Shown here in pieces: positions 44,601 through 54,263 of a stretch of 64,000 nucleotides of DNA (the stretch's first letter is position 1; each line of letters opens with the position of its first letter). The stretch is from contig OY540813.1 of assembly GCA_961205875.1 (NCBI GenBank), forward strand, positions 1,273,001-1,337,000. The letters are read 5' to 3'. The stretch is from Sialis fuliginosa (lineage: Eukaryota; Arthropoda; Insecta; Megaloptera; Sialidae). A model generated the notes under the pieces. That model ran no database searches. It was not told the DNA's origin and worked only from the letters and a program-made list of their open reading frames with translations. Position numbers and translations under genes: made by a program.

Positions 44601-44739
44601 CTATAATGTAACTTTATAGTGTATTATGAATATTGAATTAAGTTGAAATATGCTGTTAATGTTAATTTGTTTATTATTACCTGCTTGTACTGCCCTATTT
44701 TAATTAAAAAAATTGTTAACGATCATTTTTTTAAATTAA

Positions 44740-45060
44740 TTTATATATATAAAAATGAATGTTAGTTTGTATGAGGCTTATAGACTCGAGAATTACTGAA
44801 CCGATTTCAATGCGATTTTCACCAATAGTTAGATACTTTTTCTGTGCAGTATCGTGGCTATTCATATTTTATAAAATCTAAGATTTAACATCAAAAGTCT
44901 AAAAAAATTCTTTATCAAGTCGTGTTTTGTTTTTATGATGTCAGCATACAACTGTAATTTAGGTATATGTAGGGTGGGTATGTTAGGTAGGCACTTTATG
45001 TTTAATTAAATTAATATCCCCTGGTAACACCGGGTCCAATGCGCCAGTTATTTAATAAAG
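44740..45060. repeat. Dispersed repeat between genes 4 and 5
   Basis: ATTACTGAACCGATTTCAAT and AATATCCCCTGGTAACACCG mark a copy of the family seen at 5.1-5.4 and, inverted, at 24.65 kb. No gene. Confidence 0.6.
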
Positions 45061-45252
45061 TACAAAATTTATAAGAAATTATGTATAAAAAAATATAAAC
45101 TGCGAATTTTTTTTATTACTTATCTGAGTAAACTTATTAATTATTATTAACTAATTATGTAAATTTAGTAATTAGTTAATGTGGTCGATATTTTAATTTA
45201 AAAATTAATTAAAATGTGATAAAAAAAAAACAACAAATGACTAATAAGTTAA

Positions 45253-45307
45253 TATAAATATTTTGCAACTAAACTTATTTCTGCCAGTGTCTAATAACTG
45301 CAGAAAC
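45253..45307 (+). promoter_or_regulatory. Core promoter of lectin gene 5
   Basis: AATATAAATATTTTGCAACT with TATAAAT at 45,253, then TTTCTGCCAGTGTCTAATAA and CTGCAGAAAC before the ATG, nearly identical to gene 4 over the whole 55 bp. Confidence 0.7.
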
Positions 45308-46810
45308 ATGAATTCTAAAGTTTTTTTAACTTTGTTTCTTATATATCTAAATACTAATTTTTGTTATTCTCACGCTGTCTTGTATGTAAGTATCCATATA
45401 TTATTTTTAGAACCATAATAACGTCTTATATTGAATCTGTACTTGTAATATTTATAGATTAATACAAAATCCAACGAAACCTTCAACCAAAATGAACCAC
45501 AAAATGAAGTAAACATATTTTCAATTCATAACGAAGGTAATTTTTATATAAATAATCATAAAAATTGGTTTAAAATATTTCGTAATTATTTTTTCATCAG
45601 ATAAGGAACCAGGTACTAAAAAGGTGATGAAATTCCGTGACGATTACACCCTGTACCCTGGACATGGCTATTACAAATATCATATCCAAGGGGGCATTTG
45701 GGTCAATGCAAAATACATTTGTGAACTGGAAGGGGCCCATTTAGCTGTGATAAATTCTCAAGCTGAGGCGGATTTAATTTCTGTTATTATCAATTTATAT
45801 CCTAAGCCTAAACTTACTGGACCGCATTGGACTTTGTTGGGGTACCATGATATGCACAAGGAAGGAGAATTTTTAACGATATTTGGTATATTTTTATTAT
45901 TACATAATATTAATTTTTCGAGTAGAAATAAAAAAATACAATTTATTTTGCGCGTTGTTTTCAAGGAACCAATTAAAACGCGTAAATTGAGGGATTACTG
46001 TACTGTTTAAAATATTAAATCTTATATTAGAATGCAGTCAGAAGGGGGGAGCGGGTCTTTCGTAAGTTTTATCTATTTAATTATTTATTTATTTTAAAAA
46101 TGTGAATTATTTTTTGTAATTACATCAATTCAAAATTAATGAAAAAATACTATTAAAAATAGATAATCTTACATTAGAAAGCATTGGGACTGTTTTTTCC
46201 TTATCTAAGAATTAATTAATGTACTTCGAAATAATTGAGTCAGATTTTATGAATACAAAGCTAATTTGAATTTTCTTTTATATAACTGCATTTATTGATA
46301 ATAATTTTTAATGTTCCAAAATTTTTACTGTTCTTAAGTTGGCAATACGTTCTGTGATTCTGACAGCTTTCTATGATTTTGCAATGTCGAGTTTGTACTT
46401 ATTTGATTTTATGTGTTGTTAAAATATCAAAAAATACGAAAACATTAATAAATAAAGACATTTTTTGTAATTGATATTCTATTATACATTTATAACATTT
46501 GAATATGTCTTCGTGATGACGTTAATTCCCGCACTAACGTTGATTGGTCAAGGAGCTATTGAGATTACCTTGTCTTTATACGAGTATACCTTGCCTCCAG
46601 CATTATTTAACCTTTGTAAATTTAATCAATGAAAATTTTCTTACTGTGTTTCAAGGTGGGTCTTTGAAAGATACAGGATACAACAAATGGTTCCCGGGAC
46701 AGCCAGGTGGTGGCCGTGGACAGAACTGTGGTTGTGTTCACTTCGATGGTCTCCTTGAAGATTGCACTTGCTCCGTACCTTACAGTTTTATGTGTGAAAA
46801 AGAAATCTAA
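45308..46810 (+). CDS. Secreted C-type lectin, gene 5 (six-cysteine form)
   Basis: Exons 45,308-45,385, 45,458-45,536, 45,601-45,885 and 46,656-46,810; 198 residues. Signal peptide MNSKVFLTLFLIYLNTNFCY then SHA, almost identical to gene 4. The linker has an N-E-T sequon (SNETFNQ). Lectin cysteines: KYICELE, NCGCVH, EDCTCSV and FMCEKEI (six). The ligand loop is GQPGGGRGQ, without EPN or QPD. Distal exon 3 reads LTGPHWTLLGYHDMHKEGEF, the PHWTLLG form shared only with gene 4. The exon 3 acceptor is a single CAG, so the optional alanine of gene 4 is absent. AATAAA at 46,852. Genes 4 and 5 form a tandem pair by exon and promoter similarity. Confidence 0.9.
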
Positions 46811-47761
46811 ATTACATTTTATGTATTGTATGAATCAAATGTATTTTATCAAATAAAATTGTACAATATTCACTAACAGATGTTTTTTTTGTTTCATTCT
46901 GAAACGATCACAAAGCTTCTCGTATCTTCGATATTACGAGAAAGTAAAAGTCAAAAACAAAAAACAAAAAATTAAGTTCGTAAAGCGATATAATTACTAA
47001 TTAAATTATTGAATGAAAAGTTTTATTATAAAATGTAAGTCAGTAAATAATTAACTAACTAACTTTGAGGGCTATGAGCTTTATAGAGTTACTTAACTTC
47101 AAATTTATGAACAATTATACATATAAGCCTAAAATATACTTAAATTTTTTTTAATATCAGATACTCATATGTATTTCAGCTTAAATACTTAAAATTTTAT
47201 TTAAAAAATTATCATGCACTATTTAATGTACTTAGGCCCTTTGGATATCATATTGAAAATAATTAATTTTCAATCTTAAGTAGTCAAATTCATAACTGAA
47301 AAAGTAAGTAGTAAAGCCTTACCTTTTTTGCTCATAACTTGTATGTAAATTTATTTTTCGCGGATGTTAATATACCATTTGAAAGAGTACCTTAATAGCT
47401 ATAACTTTACTGGAGAAATTTATTGAATACTATGTAATGAAAAAAAAAATGCCATTTTTCTGAAGGGGTTGAAATCAGCTCCAAAAAATTTTGGCATGTA
47501 AGATACACATCCTCTACAAAACCGTAGAAAAATCAGAAAAGCTTGAGTGAAACTGCCTGATTTACAAAATTTTATCGAGTAGAAAAAAAATAGTAGGAAA
47601 ATAAAAAAACAAATACTTTCTTAAAGAGTTTGACTTTGAACCTTTATTTATTGTAAGTAGAAAAATACATTTTATAAAATATGGGGGACTGTGTAACCCC
47701 AAAATACCATAAAATTTTTTGTAAAAATACAAAAAAATACATAAGAATTAAATAATATATT
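46811..47761. other. Convergent intergenic region, genes 5 and 6
   Basis: 46,890-46,945 is the ATCACAAAGCTTCTCGTATC dispersed repeat. The rest is AT-rich with no gene or clear inverted repeat. Confidence 0.45.
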
Positions 47762-49567
47762 TCATAGTTCTTTTTCACACATGAAACTAGCAGGAATTGA
47801 ACAGTGGCAATCATGAAGTACACCATTAGTATAACGTACACATCCACAGTTTTCGTCGCTGCGTTTTTGGGGTTGGCCTTTTTCCCATTTTGCATAACCA
47901 GAATTAGTCAATAGACCACCTGAAAAAAAAAATACCAAATCATATTTTTTATATTAAAATATCTGCCATGGGAACCACGGGACTTTCTTATACGTAATAC
48001 TGACAGTGAACAGTGGACGTGATTCTAATTTTATTTAAAACAAACTGCGGATGTTTACTCTTGTCAATTTTTGAATTTTGGAATTATTTTTGAAATAAGA
48101 AAAAAATGTTTTAGATAAAAAATGTCGAGTGTGTTATTATCTATAAATTATTCCACTTACATATTTTTCAAACATTTATGATTTAGCCAGAAATAATATT
48201 TTTAAATAATTAATTAGAATTACGTATAAGAAATTCCCATGTTACCTATTACAAACACGTACACTGTTCAATCTCTATCGTATAAGAAAGTCCCATGACA
48301 CTCATGGTAGAAATTTCTTCTCTGTTATGAACCATTTAAAATATAATAAACAATTTCTTTTTTCAAAAATTACTTTTTTTCGAAAAAAATTAATATTACC
48401 TATAATTTTTAATAAATTTTTATAAACTGTTTCAAAGTAATTCGAAAAATTCAAAAATCGACGTCAGAAAACATCCGTATCCGGTTGAAAGATCGTTTTC
48501 AAAAATAGGAGGTTTTCTTCCCAGACAAAAATTAAGTCGTATTTGAGTTACAAACAATTAGACATCATGGCGAAAATAGTCAGAATGGATTCAGAGATTT
48601 CGAAAAAAATCGGCTTGACAATATTTATATTAGTATTTCATATACATATACATATAAAAATCGTAAGTGAAACTTCTCCAAACAGACCAACAAAGATTAC
48701 TAAAAAAGTAATCCTTAAAAAATGAAAAAATATTTTAAAAAACTGATCGTTTTTGAGAAGTTTCATAATATTTGGTTACATACCTGTTACAGTAACATAT
48801 TCGCCTTTCTTATACAACTCGTGAAAGCCCATGAATATAAAATCGGGATAATTTACAAGGGCCTTGGGATACGTTTTGAAGATCCCAGAGATCAAATCCG
48901 CCTCGGCTTGAGAATTAATCACAGCCAAATGGGCCCCTTCTAGTTCACAAATATATTTTGCATTTAGCCACAGAGCTCCACGGATATGATATTTGTAATA
49001 GCCATGTCCAGGGTACAGGGTGTAATCGTCGCGGAATTTTAACACCTTATCTAGTTCCTTATCTGCAAAAGAAATAATTACGAAAAATTTCTTTATTCAT
49101 AAACGAATATTTTAGATTTAAGTTAAAGTTACCTTCATTATGAATTGAAAATATATTCACTTCATTTTGTGGATCATTTTGATTGTCAGTATCGTTTGAT
49201 TTTGTATTAACCTATAAAATTATAATTACAGATTCAATATAAGTCGTTATTATGGTTCTAACAATAGACATAGACTTGAAAATAAAGTCGTTTCAAAAAA
49301 ATAGATTTGGGATATACTTGTCCTTTTTTAAACAGAAGTGTCTATTTTATTTTTATTAAAAAAAGAGATAGATATATCCCAAACGCCACAGCATCTCTCT
49401 CACTGTTTTGGAAAAATGTTACACCATTATGTTAATGCGCGTTCCATACTCTATATCTATGGTTCTAACAATATTAAATGAATACTTACATATAAGACAG
49501 CGTGTGATAAACAAACAGAAATATTAAGATAGAATAGAATCAATGATACAAGTATTTGAGACTTCAT
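47762..49567 (-). CDS. Secreted C-type lectin, gene 6 (six-cysteine form)
   Basis: Minus-strand exons 49,567-49,490, 49,211-49,133, 49,062-48,784 and 47,919-47,762; 197 residues, stop TGA. Signal peptide MKSQILVSLILFYLNISVCL then SHA. The linker has an N-D-T sequon (SNDTDNQ). Lectin cysteines: KYICELE, NCGCVR, HDCHCSI and FMCEKEL (six). The ligand loop reads GQPQKRSDE, more basic than in the paralogues. Exons 1-3 and the intron-1 insertion ally it with gene 2, whereas the start of exon 4 (GGLLTNSGYAKWEKGQP) is closest to gene 3, so the gene looks mosaic. Distal exon 3 has HELYKKGEYV where others have HDMYKEGEY. Intron 3 contains a large dispersed repeat. Confidence 0.9.
47955..48660. repeat. 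Large dispersed repeat in gene 6 intron 3
   Basis: Same family as at 12.4 and 36.4 kb (ATCTGCCATGGGAACCACGG, AAAATGTCGAGTGTGTTATT, CATCCGTATCCGGTTGAAAG, CATCATGGCGAAAATAGTCA) with internal deletions, including loss of the GACA array. It lies antisense to gene 6, whereas the gene 2 copy is sense. Confidence 0.8.
49266..49457. mobile_element. Short element in gene 6 intron 1, orthologous to that in gene 2
   Basis: 192 bp flanked by TATGGTTCTAACAAT on both sides (49,251-49,265 and 49,458-49,472), the complement of the 15-bp duplication in gene 2. Interior landmarks (AGATGCTGTGGCGTTTGGGA, GGACAAGTATATCCCAAA on the coding strand) are shared. Same site and same orientation to the gene. Confidence 0.88.
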
Positions 49568-49630
49568 GTTTCTTCTGTTAAAGTTATCAGACACTGGCAG
49601 GATTAATTTAAGTTGCAAAATATTTATAGT
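49568..49630 (-). promoter_or_regulatory. Core promoter of lectin gene 6
   Basis: On the minus strand ACTATAAATATTTTGCAACT (TATAAAT at 49,628-49,622) is followed by ATCCTGCCAGTGTCTGATAA and TTTAACAGAAGAAAC before the ATG. The leader downstream resembles gene 1. Confidence 0.7.
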
Positions 49631-50096
49631 TTAATTTTTTATGAATGTATCGACCACATTAACTAATTACATAAATAATTACTAAATAAAATTAATAAGT
49701 CTTAGAAATAACTGTAACAAAGTTAAAAATACTTTTACTTTTTAGTTATCAGACGCAGGAAGAAATTAAGTTGCAAAATATTTATAGTTAACCTTGTTAG
49801 TCATTTGTTTTTATTTTTGATAACATTTTAATTAAAAAAAAAATTACATGTCGATAATATTAACCACTTTACCTCCGTTTCGATTTAGTTAATTATAAAT
49901 TATATACACCCAATTCTGTTTTTATACGATTTTGAAATAGCATGGTCGATAATAATAAAACAATTTTTTTATTGTATTGATTTGATTTTACACAATTCAT
50001 TTAAAAAAAATAGTATAAAATGTATACAATATATTATTTTTGTACAGTGAAGTTCTTTATGTTACGTAGAATTACATAACGAACATTTTTTGTATG
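49631..50096. other. Intergenic stretch with a second promoter-like segment
   Basis: About 49,700-49,800 repeats pieces of a lectin gene start on the minus strand: CAAAATATTTATAGTTAACC (TATA region), ATCAGACGCAGGAAGAAATT and AAAGTTAAAAATACTTTTAC, like the complement of a decayed exon 1, without an intact ATG frame. This may be the 5' stub of an eighth lectin copy. Otherwise AT-rich. Confidence 0.45.
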
Positions 50097-50496
50097 TACA
50101 GTCGCCTGCAGAACTCGTCTGGCACCTTAAAGGCTAGAATCGCTTACAACAGATTCCAAATTTAAAGACAAACATCATCGGTTATCTTTTTCTATCAAGT
50201 TTAATATATTTAAATACTAAAATTCGGAATATCAAATATTTATTGCCACAAAATTTACGTATACAATTTTCAATAGATTACATAATAATTTAATTGTACA
50301 AATATATATGAGTACCTATTAATTATAAACGAAGAGTAGTTCTTTATCTAGCAAATGAATTTCTAAATATCTGTCTTTGTTTGGTACATGGAGAAATGAT
50401 TTAAATATTATAATTGCACAAATGGGAGGAGCCTACTAAGTTTGTGATAAACGAAAATGAATACAAACTGCAAGACCATTAATGCAGGTGACTGTA
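50097..50496. mobile_element. MITE family B, complete copy
   Basis: Left end TACAGTCGCCTGCAGAACTC, right end TTAATGCAGGTGACTGTA: about 14-18 bp of inverted terminus with TA outermost. Interior landmarks AACATCATCGGTTATCTTTT and GGAGGAGCCTACTAAGTTTG. No coding capacity. A second copy in the opposite orientation is nested in a MITE A at 55.3 kb. Confidence 0.85.
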
Positions 50497-50589
50497 CATC
50501 CTTATGGATATTTACAACCATTTTTGATTTATTGAGCAAAAAGTACAAAATTCAACAATATTTATTTTAAAAAATTTGTTTAAAAAAAA

Positions 50590-50641
50590 AACGTTTACAA
50601 AATCCCCATGCATTTCACGTTTATCTTGAATATCCTGTATA
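50590..50641. repeat. Foldback-family terminus just after gene 7
   Basis: On the minus strand TACAGGATATTCAAGATAAA then CGTGAAATGCATGGGGATTT, matching the left end of the element at 58,668 (CAGGATGTCCAAGATAAGCG). It starts about 18 bp beyond the gene 7 stop codon, so it is probably within the 3' UTR. Confidence 0.7.
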
Positions 50642-50656
50642 TGGATGTATATATTT

Positions 50657-52604
50657 TTATAATTCTTTTTCACACATGTAACTGTAAGGTATGGTGCAAG
50701 TACAATCATCGAGGGTTCCTTTGGTATTAATGCATCCACAGTTTTGGTTTCCTTCGAGATTATTTGGTTCACCTACTCCCCATTTTGTATATCCAGTATC
50801 GCTCACTAATCCACCTGAAAAAACAATACCAAATAAGATAAATAAAACGGCCAAGTGCGTGTTGGGCACGCACATGAAAGGGTTCCGTAGTCTCATTTAA
50901 AAAAATTTCATAAACTATTCTTTCTACAGTGTTCGTTATAATTTTCATTGAAAGTACTAATTAAAAACTACATTCTAGATTTTTTTCAGATTTTTTGAAT
51001 TGATAGTTTAGCAATTAAAGGGGGGACGCTCTGATAACGACATTTAAAAGCAAATATATCGTAACTGCAGGGTCAAAATCAAAAGGTCATATCATATTTT
51101 TTGTTGCATTTTAGAAAACCTATGTAAACATTCCCCACTTAATGGATTAATTGATTTTTTTTAATTATACTTTTCAGATTTTTTGAATCGATAGTTTAAA
51201 AAATAGACGGGGGGGGGGGGCGCTTTGATAATGACTTTGAACGCAAATATATCGTGACTTTTTGTTGCATTTTAGGAGACCTATCGAAAAACACCCCATT
51301 CAATGGGACAAGTGAAAAAAAAGGGGGTCCAAATTTTTTTTTTCAAAAATCTTATCATTTCTGTTTTTCGCCCATATACCAAATTTCATCTTAATCGGTA
51401 TAGAATTTATATAGACAGGACAATGGTTCTTAATTTGTAGAAAATTAGGTACCCTAAAATATATATATTATTTGGGAAATTCGTGACAAATTAATTTTGT
51501 AACTTACCTAATACAGTCACAAATTCGCCCTCCTTGTACATATCATGAAACCCCATCATTATATAATCAGGGTAGGCAACGAGGGCCTTGGGATATGTTC
51601 TGATAATCCCAGTGATCAAATCTACCTCGGCTTGAGAATTGATCACAGCTAAATGGGCCCCTTCCAGTTCACAGATGTATTTTGCATTTTGCCACAGGGC
51701 CCCATGGATATGATATTTGTAATAACCGAATCCATGGTACAGGGTGTAATCATCACGGAATTTTAACACCTTATCTGCTGAAGAAATAATTAAAAATTTA
51801 TATTATACATTATACTAATAAATATTATACAGATTAATTTAAAAAGTTACCTTCGTTATGAATTGAAAATATGTTCACTTCATTTTGGGGATCATTTTGA
51901 TTATAAGTATCGTTGGATTTTGTATTGATCTATAACATTATATCATATTATTATATAATATTAAACATTTATAAGGTAGTGGCACCAGTCTTGGCAAGAT
52001 TTTTTAAATTAAATGTATTGAATTAGAAATATGTGTTGATAATTATAATTGATTACTACCATTTCTGAATATTAATCTATATACATTTTACTGTCTTACA
52101 GCGTGATTTGATGACAATCGGCCAATATGTTTCAAAATGTTGGACATTTAAATTAATTATAATTTATTTATTAATTATTATATTATCATAGCAACTGCTT
52201 TACATTGTTTCAAATTTGACGATTCTTTCTTTTATATCTTTTGTGCCGTAGTACTTATCATTTTGTGTGCTTATTACTGATTTTACTTTATCCATTACTG
52301 GAGAAAAAACATAAACAAAATAAAATGCTATAATTTAAAAAACGAACTATATTTGCAGACTTTGATAATTAAATTGATTAAATAAAGAATTACTTGTTTT
52401 ATTAGTAACATGAGTTCATGAGAATTAAAAAAAAAAAAACCATTAATCCAAAAAAATTATTCTTATAGCGGCCATAACTGGTGCCTTTACCTTATGTAGT
52501 TTGAACAATAATAAATAAAAACTTACATACAAGACAGCGTGGGAATAACAAAAAGAAATATTAAGATATAACAGAAACAAAGGTAAAAATATTTTAGACT
52601 TCAT
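50657..52604 (-). CDS. Secreted C-type lectin, gene 7 (six-cysteine, EPN form)
   Basis: Minus-strand exons 52,604-52,527, 51,929-51,851, 51,777-51,508 and 50,814-50,657; 194 residues, the shortest. Signal peptide MKSKIFLPLFLLYLNISFCY then SHA. The linker has an N-D-T sequon (SNDTYNQ). Exon 3 starts ADKVLKFRDDY, lacking the residues between DK and VLKF found elsewhere. Lectin cysteines: KYICELE, NCGCIN, DDCTCTI and YMCEKEL (six). The ligand loop reads GEPNNLEGNQNCG: glutamate-proline-asparagine as in mannose-type calcium-dependent lectins, and LDDC provides an aspartate where WND would be. Of the seven it best preserves a classical sugar site. YHGFGYYKY replaces YPGHGYYKY. The exon 3 acceptor is CAGCAG. 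Intron 1 contains a complete MITE A. Confidence 0.9.
50815..51507. repeat. Gene 7 intron 3, dispersed repeat
   Basis: CGGCCAAGTGCGTGTTGGGC and AAAGGGTTCCGTAGTCTCAT begin a repeat whose wording is familiar from insect genomes. It continues with two related blocks (CTCTGATAACGACATTTAAA and CTTTGATAATGACTTTGAAC) and a 12-base G run at 51,209-51,220. No coding sequence. Confidence 0.6.
51974..52492. mobile_element. MITE family A, complete copy in gene 7 intron 1
   Basis: Termini AGGTAGTGGCACCAGTCTTG and CATAACTGGTGCCTTTACCT flanked by TA on both sides; 519 bp with all interior landmarks. It supplies most of the intron. The other lectin genes lack it here, so it inserted after the gene 7 lineage separated. 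Confidence 0.9.
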
Positions 52605-52670
52605 GTTTCTTACAATTAATTAATTGACACAGGAAAAAGCAAATCAAGTTGCAAAATATTTATAATCATA
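52605..52670 (-). promoter_or_regulatory. Core promoter of lectin gene 7
   Basis: On the minus strand GATTATAAATATTTTGCAAC (TATAAAT at 52,664-52,658) is kept, but the CCAGTGTCTGATAAC block of the others is changed to CCTGTGTCAATTAATT. Confidence 0.6.
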
Positions 52671-52793
52671 TTTTTGATAACATTTTAATAAAAATAATAA
52701 TATATCAACCACATTAACCACTTTACTTCCTTCTCGATTTAATTATTTATATAATTTTTCACTAAATTCATTCAAAAATCACGTGTAATGACT

Positions 52794-53226
52794 GTCTTAG
52801 ATATGACCCCAGTAATGGCATTTTTTTTTAAATTAAATGTACTAAATTAGAAATATTTGTTGATATTTGATTACTACCATTTCTGAATATTAATGTATAT
52901 ATATTTAACTGTCTTACAGCGTGATTTGATGAAAATCGGCCAATAGATGTCAAAATGGTGGACATTTATTAAACTCATTATTAATATAATTTATTTATTA
53001 ATTATTATATTATCATAGCAACTGCTTTACATTGTTACTTCCATGTTCTGAAAGAAATGGAAGTATTGTAATACCATCGAAAATTCGTGTCCGAGATAAT
53101 ATGACAGATTCCGATTGTACTAACTTCAAAACTTAAAGAAAAGTTAATTTCCGCATGGCGGCTGTGCGTGTGTCTGTTTGTCTGGATGTAGAATTTTCTT
53201 TCGTTAACGATAACTACTGTAAAAAT
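52794..53226. mobile_element. MITE family A, truncated copy, plus unassigned flank
   Basis: TTAGATATGACCCCAGTAAT, TGATGAAAATCGGCCAATAG and ACTGCTTTACATTGTT mark the left half of a MITE A (to about 53,037). It is replaced by GGAAGTATTGTAATACCATC and TGTCCGAGATAATATGACAG, a repeat related to 13.09-13.15 kb. Confidence 0.7.
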
Positions 53227-53605
53227 CAGGGCTTCGAACCAAAACTGAACCGAAAACCGGAAAACCCGTTATTTTTTGCCGGAACGAAAACCGGAACAGA
53301 ACCGAAATAAAAATAACGGGTTTTACGGTTCAGTACATATTAAAATACGCGCGTTAACATGATCTTATTCCCCACTTCAATTGTCGTTTGGACTATCATA
53401 CAAGTACCATAAAATATTCTAAATTATGGTAGAACATTTTTTTTAATACAAATAATTTTTTTTTAATTAATCACTCGGAGCTGAACCGAAAACCGGAAAA
53501 ACCGTTATTTTTTGCTGAACGAAAACCGGAATCGAACCGAAATATATTTTTTTACTCGAACCGGAACGAAAACCGAAATGAAAAAAATAACGGTTCGAAG
53601 CCCTG
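53227..53605. mobile_element. hAT element (CAGGGCTTCGAACC termini) with perfect 8-bp duplication
   Basis: Termini CAGGGCTTCGAACC / GGTTCGAAGCCCTG are flanked by GTAAAAAT on both sides (53,219-53,226 and 53,606-53,613). The interior is made of repeated AACCGGAA / ACGAAAACCGGAA words. 379 bp, no transposase. Perfect duplication and termini indicate a relatively recent hAT insertion. Confidence 0.92.
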
Positions 53606-53613
53606 GTAAAAAT

Positions 53614-54263
53614 GCACCGATCTGAATTATTTTTGGGGAAAATGTTTGTCTCAGTGAGTCTATGGTTCTCACGAGTGTGAGCAAAAATTAATTCGAAACT
53701 TTTTTTTGGTTTAATTTGTAAAATTTGCTCATGAAGTTAAAACAACCAAAAATTCGGTGAAATTTTTTTTCTCCCAAATTTAAATGTAGCTACAACACGC
53801 CATTATAACCACCACCCTTAGTATATTTATTGAATGAGACTCCACCTTACTTCCCTTTACTTTAAAACTACCATTTTTCATCAAATCCCTCCCCCCACCC
53901 CCATATAATTAAGTACAACTTAACATACACGATATTTTTTATTCAAGATCATAATATCATTTCTATAATACGACATTGTACCTCTCGTCTAACTGCCTCC
54001 CGGATTAGACAGAGAGGCGTGCACGGTGTGGTGTAACGTTCTCTCTCTCTCGCACGCCGCGTGCCGGTTTTCTGATAGACTTTATGACAGGATAGGTTGT
54101 ATAACCGGACGACACTGTTTTACATAATGTTACCCTTGGGCAGTGGAAGCGCTGTTCACAATGAGATTCCTTTTTACATATCCTTTTTATCCCTTTTTTC
54201 TGTCTTTGTTCCACCCACATTACACTGTTAAAATGAACTATGGGTAATTATTGTTAAGTAATC
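53614..54263. other. Gene-free stretch
   Basis: A GC-richer segment at 53,985-54,115 (GACAGAGAGGCGTGCACGGT, CTCTCGCACGCCGCGTGCCG) is unassigned. The minus-strand frame over it shows no domain. Elsewhere AT-rich with a C-rich block at 53,887-53,902. Confidence 0.4.

Noticed and set aside
44361-44606. 81-residue frame as an intact small gene
   Set aside because: It runs from one VPWDDQG unit into the next in a different frame, so only the first part is homologous; treated as a tandem repeat of exon-like units.
45758-45964. Minus-strand frame over gene 5 exon 3
   Set aside because: It is the antisense shadow of the lectin exon.
36405-48660. Large dispersed repeat in intron 3 of both gene 2 and gene 6 as a second shared insertion marker
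   Set aside because: The repeat is sense to gene 2 but antisense to gene 6 and at a different distance from the exons, so the two insertions are independent.
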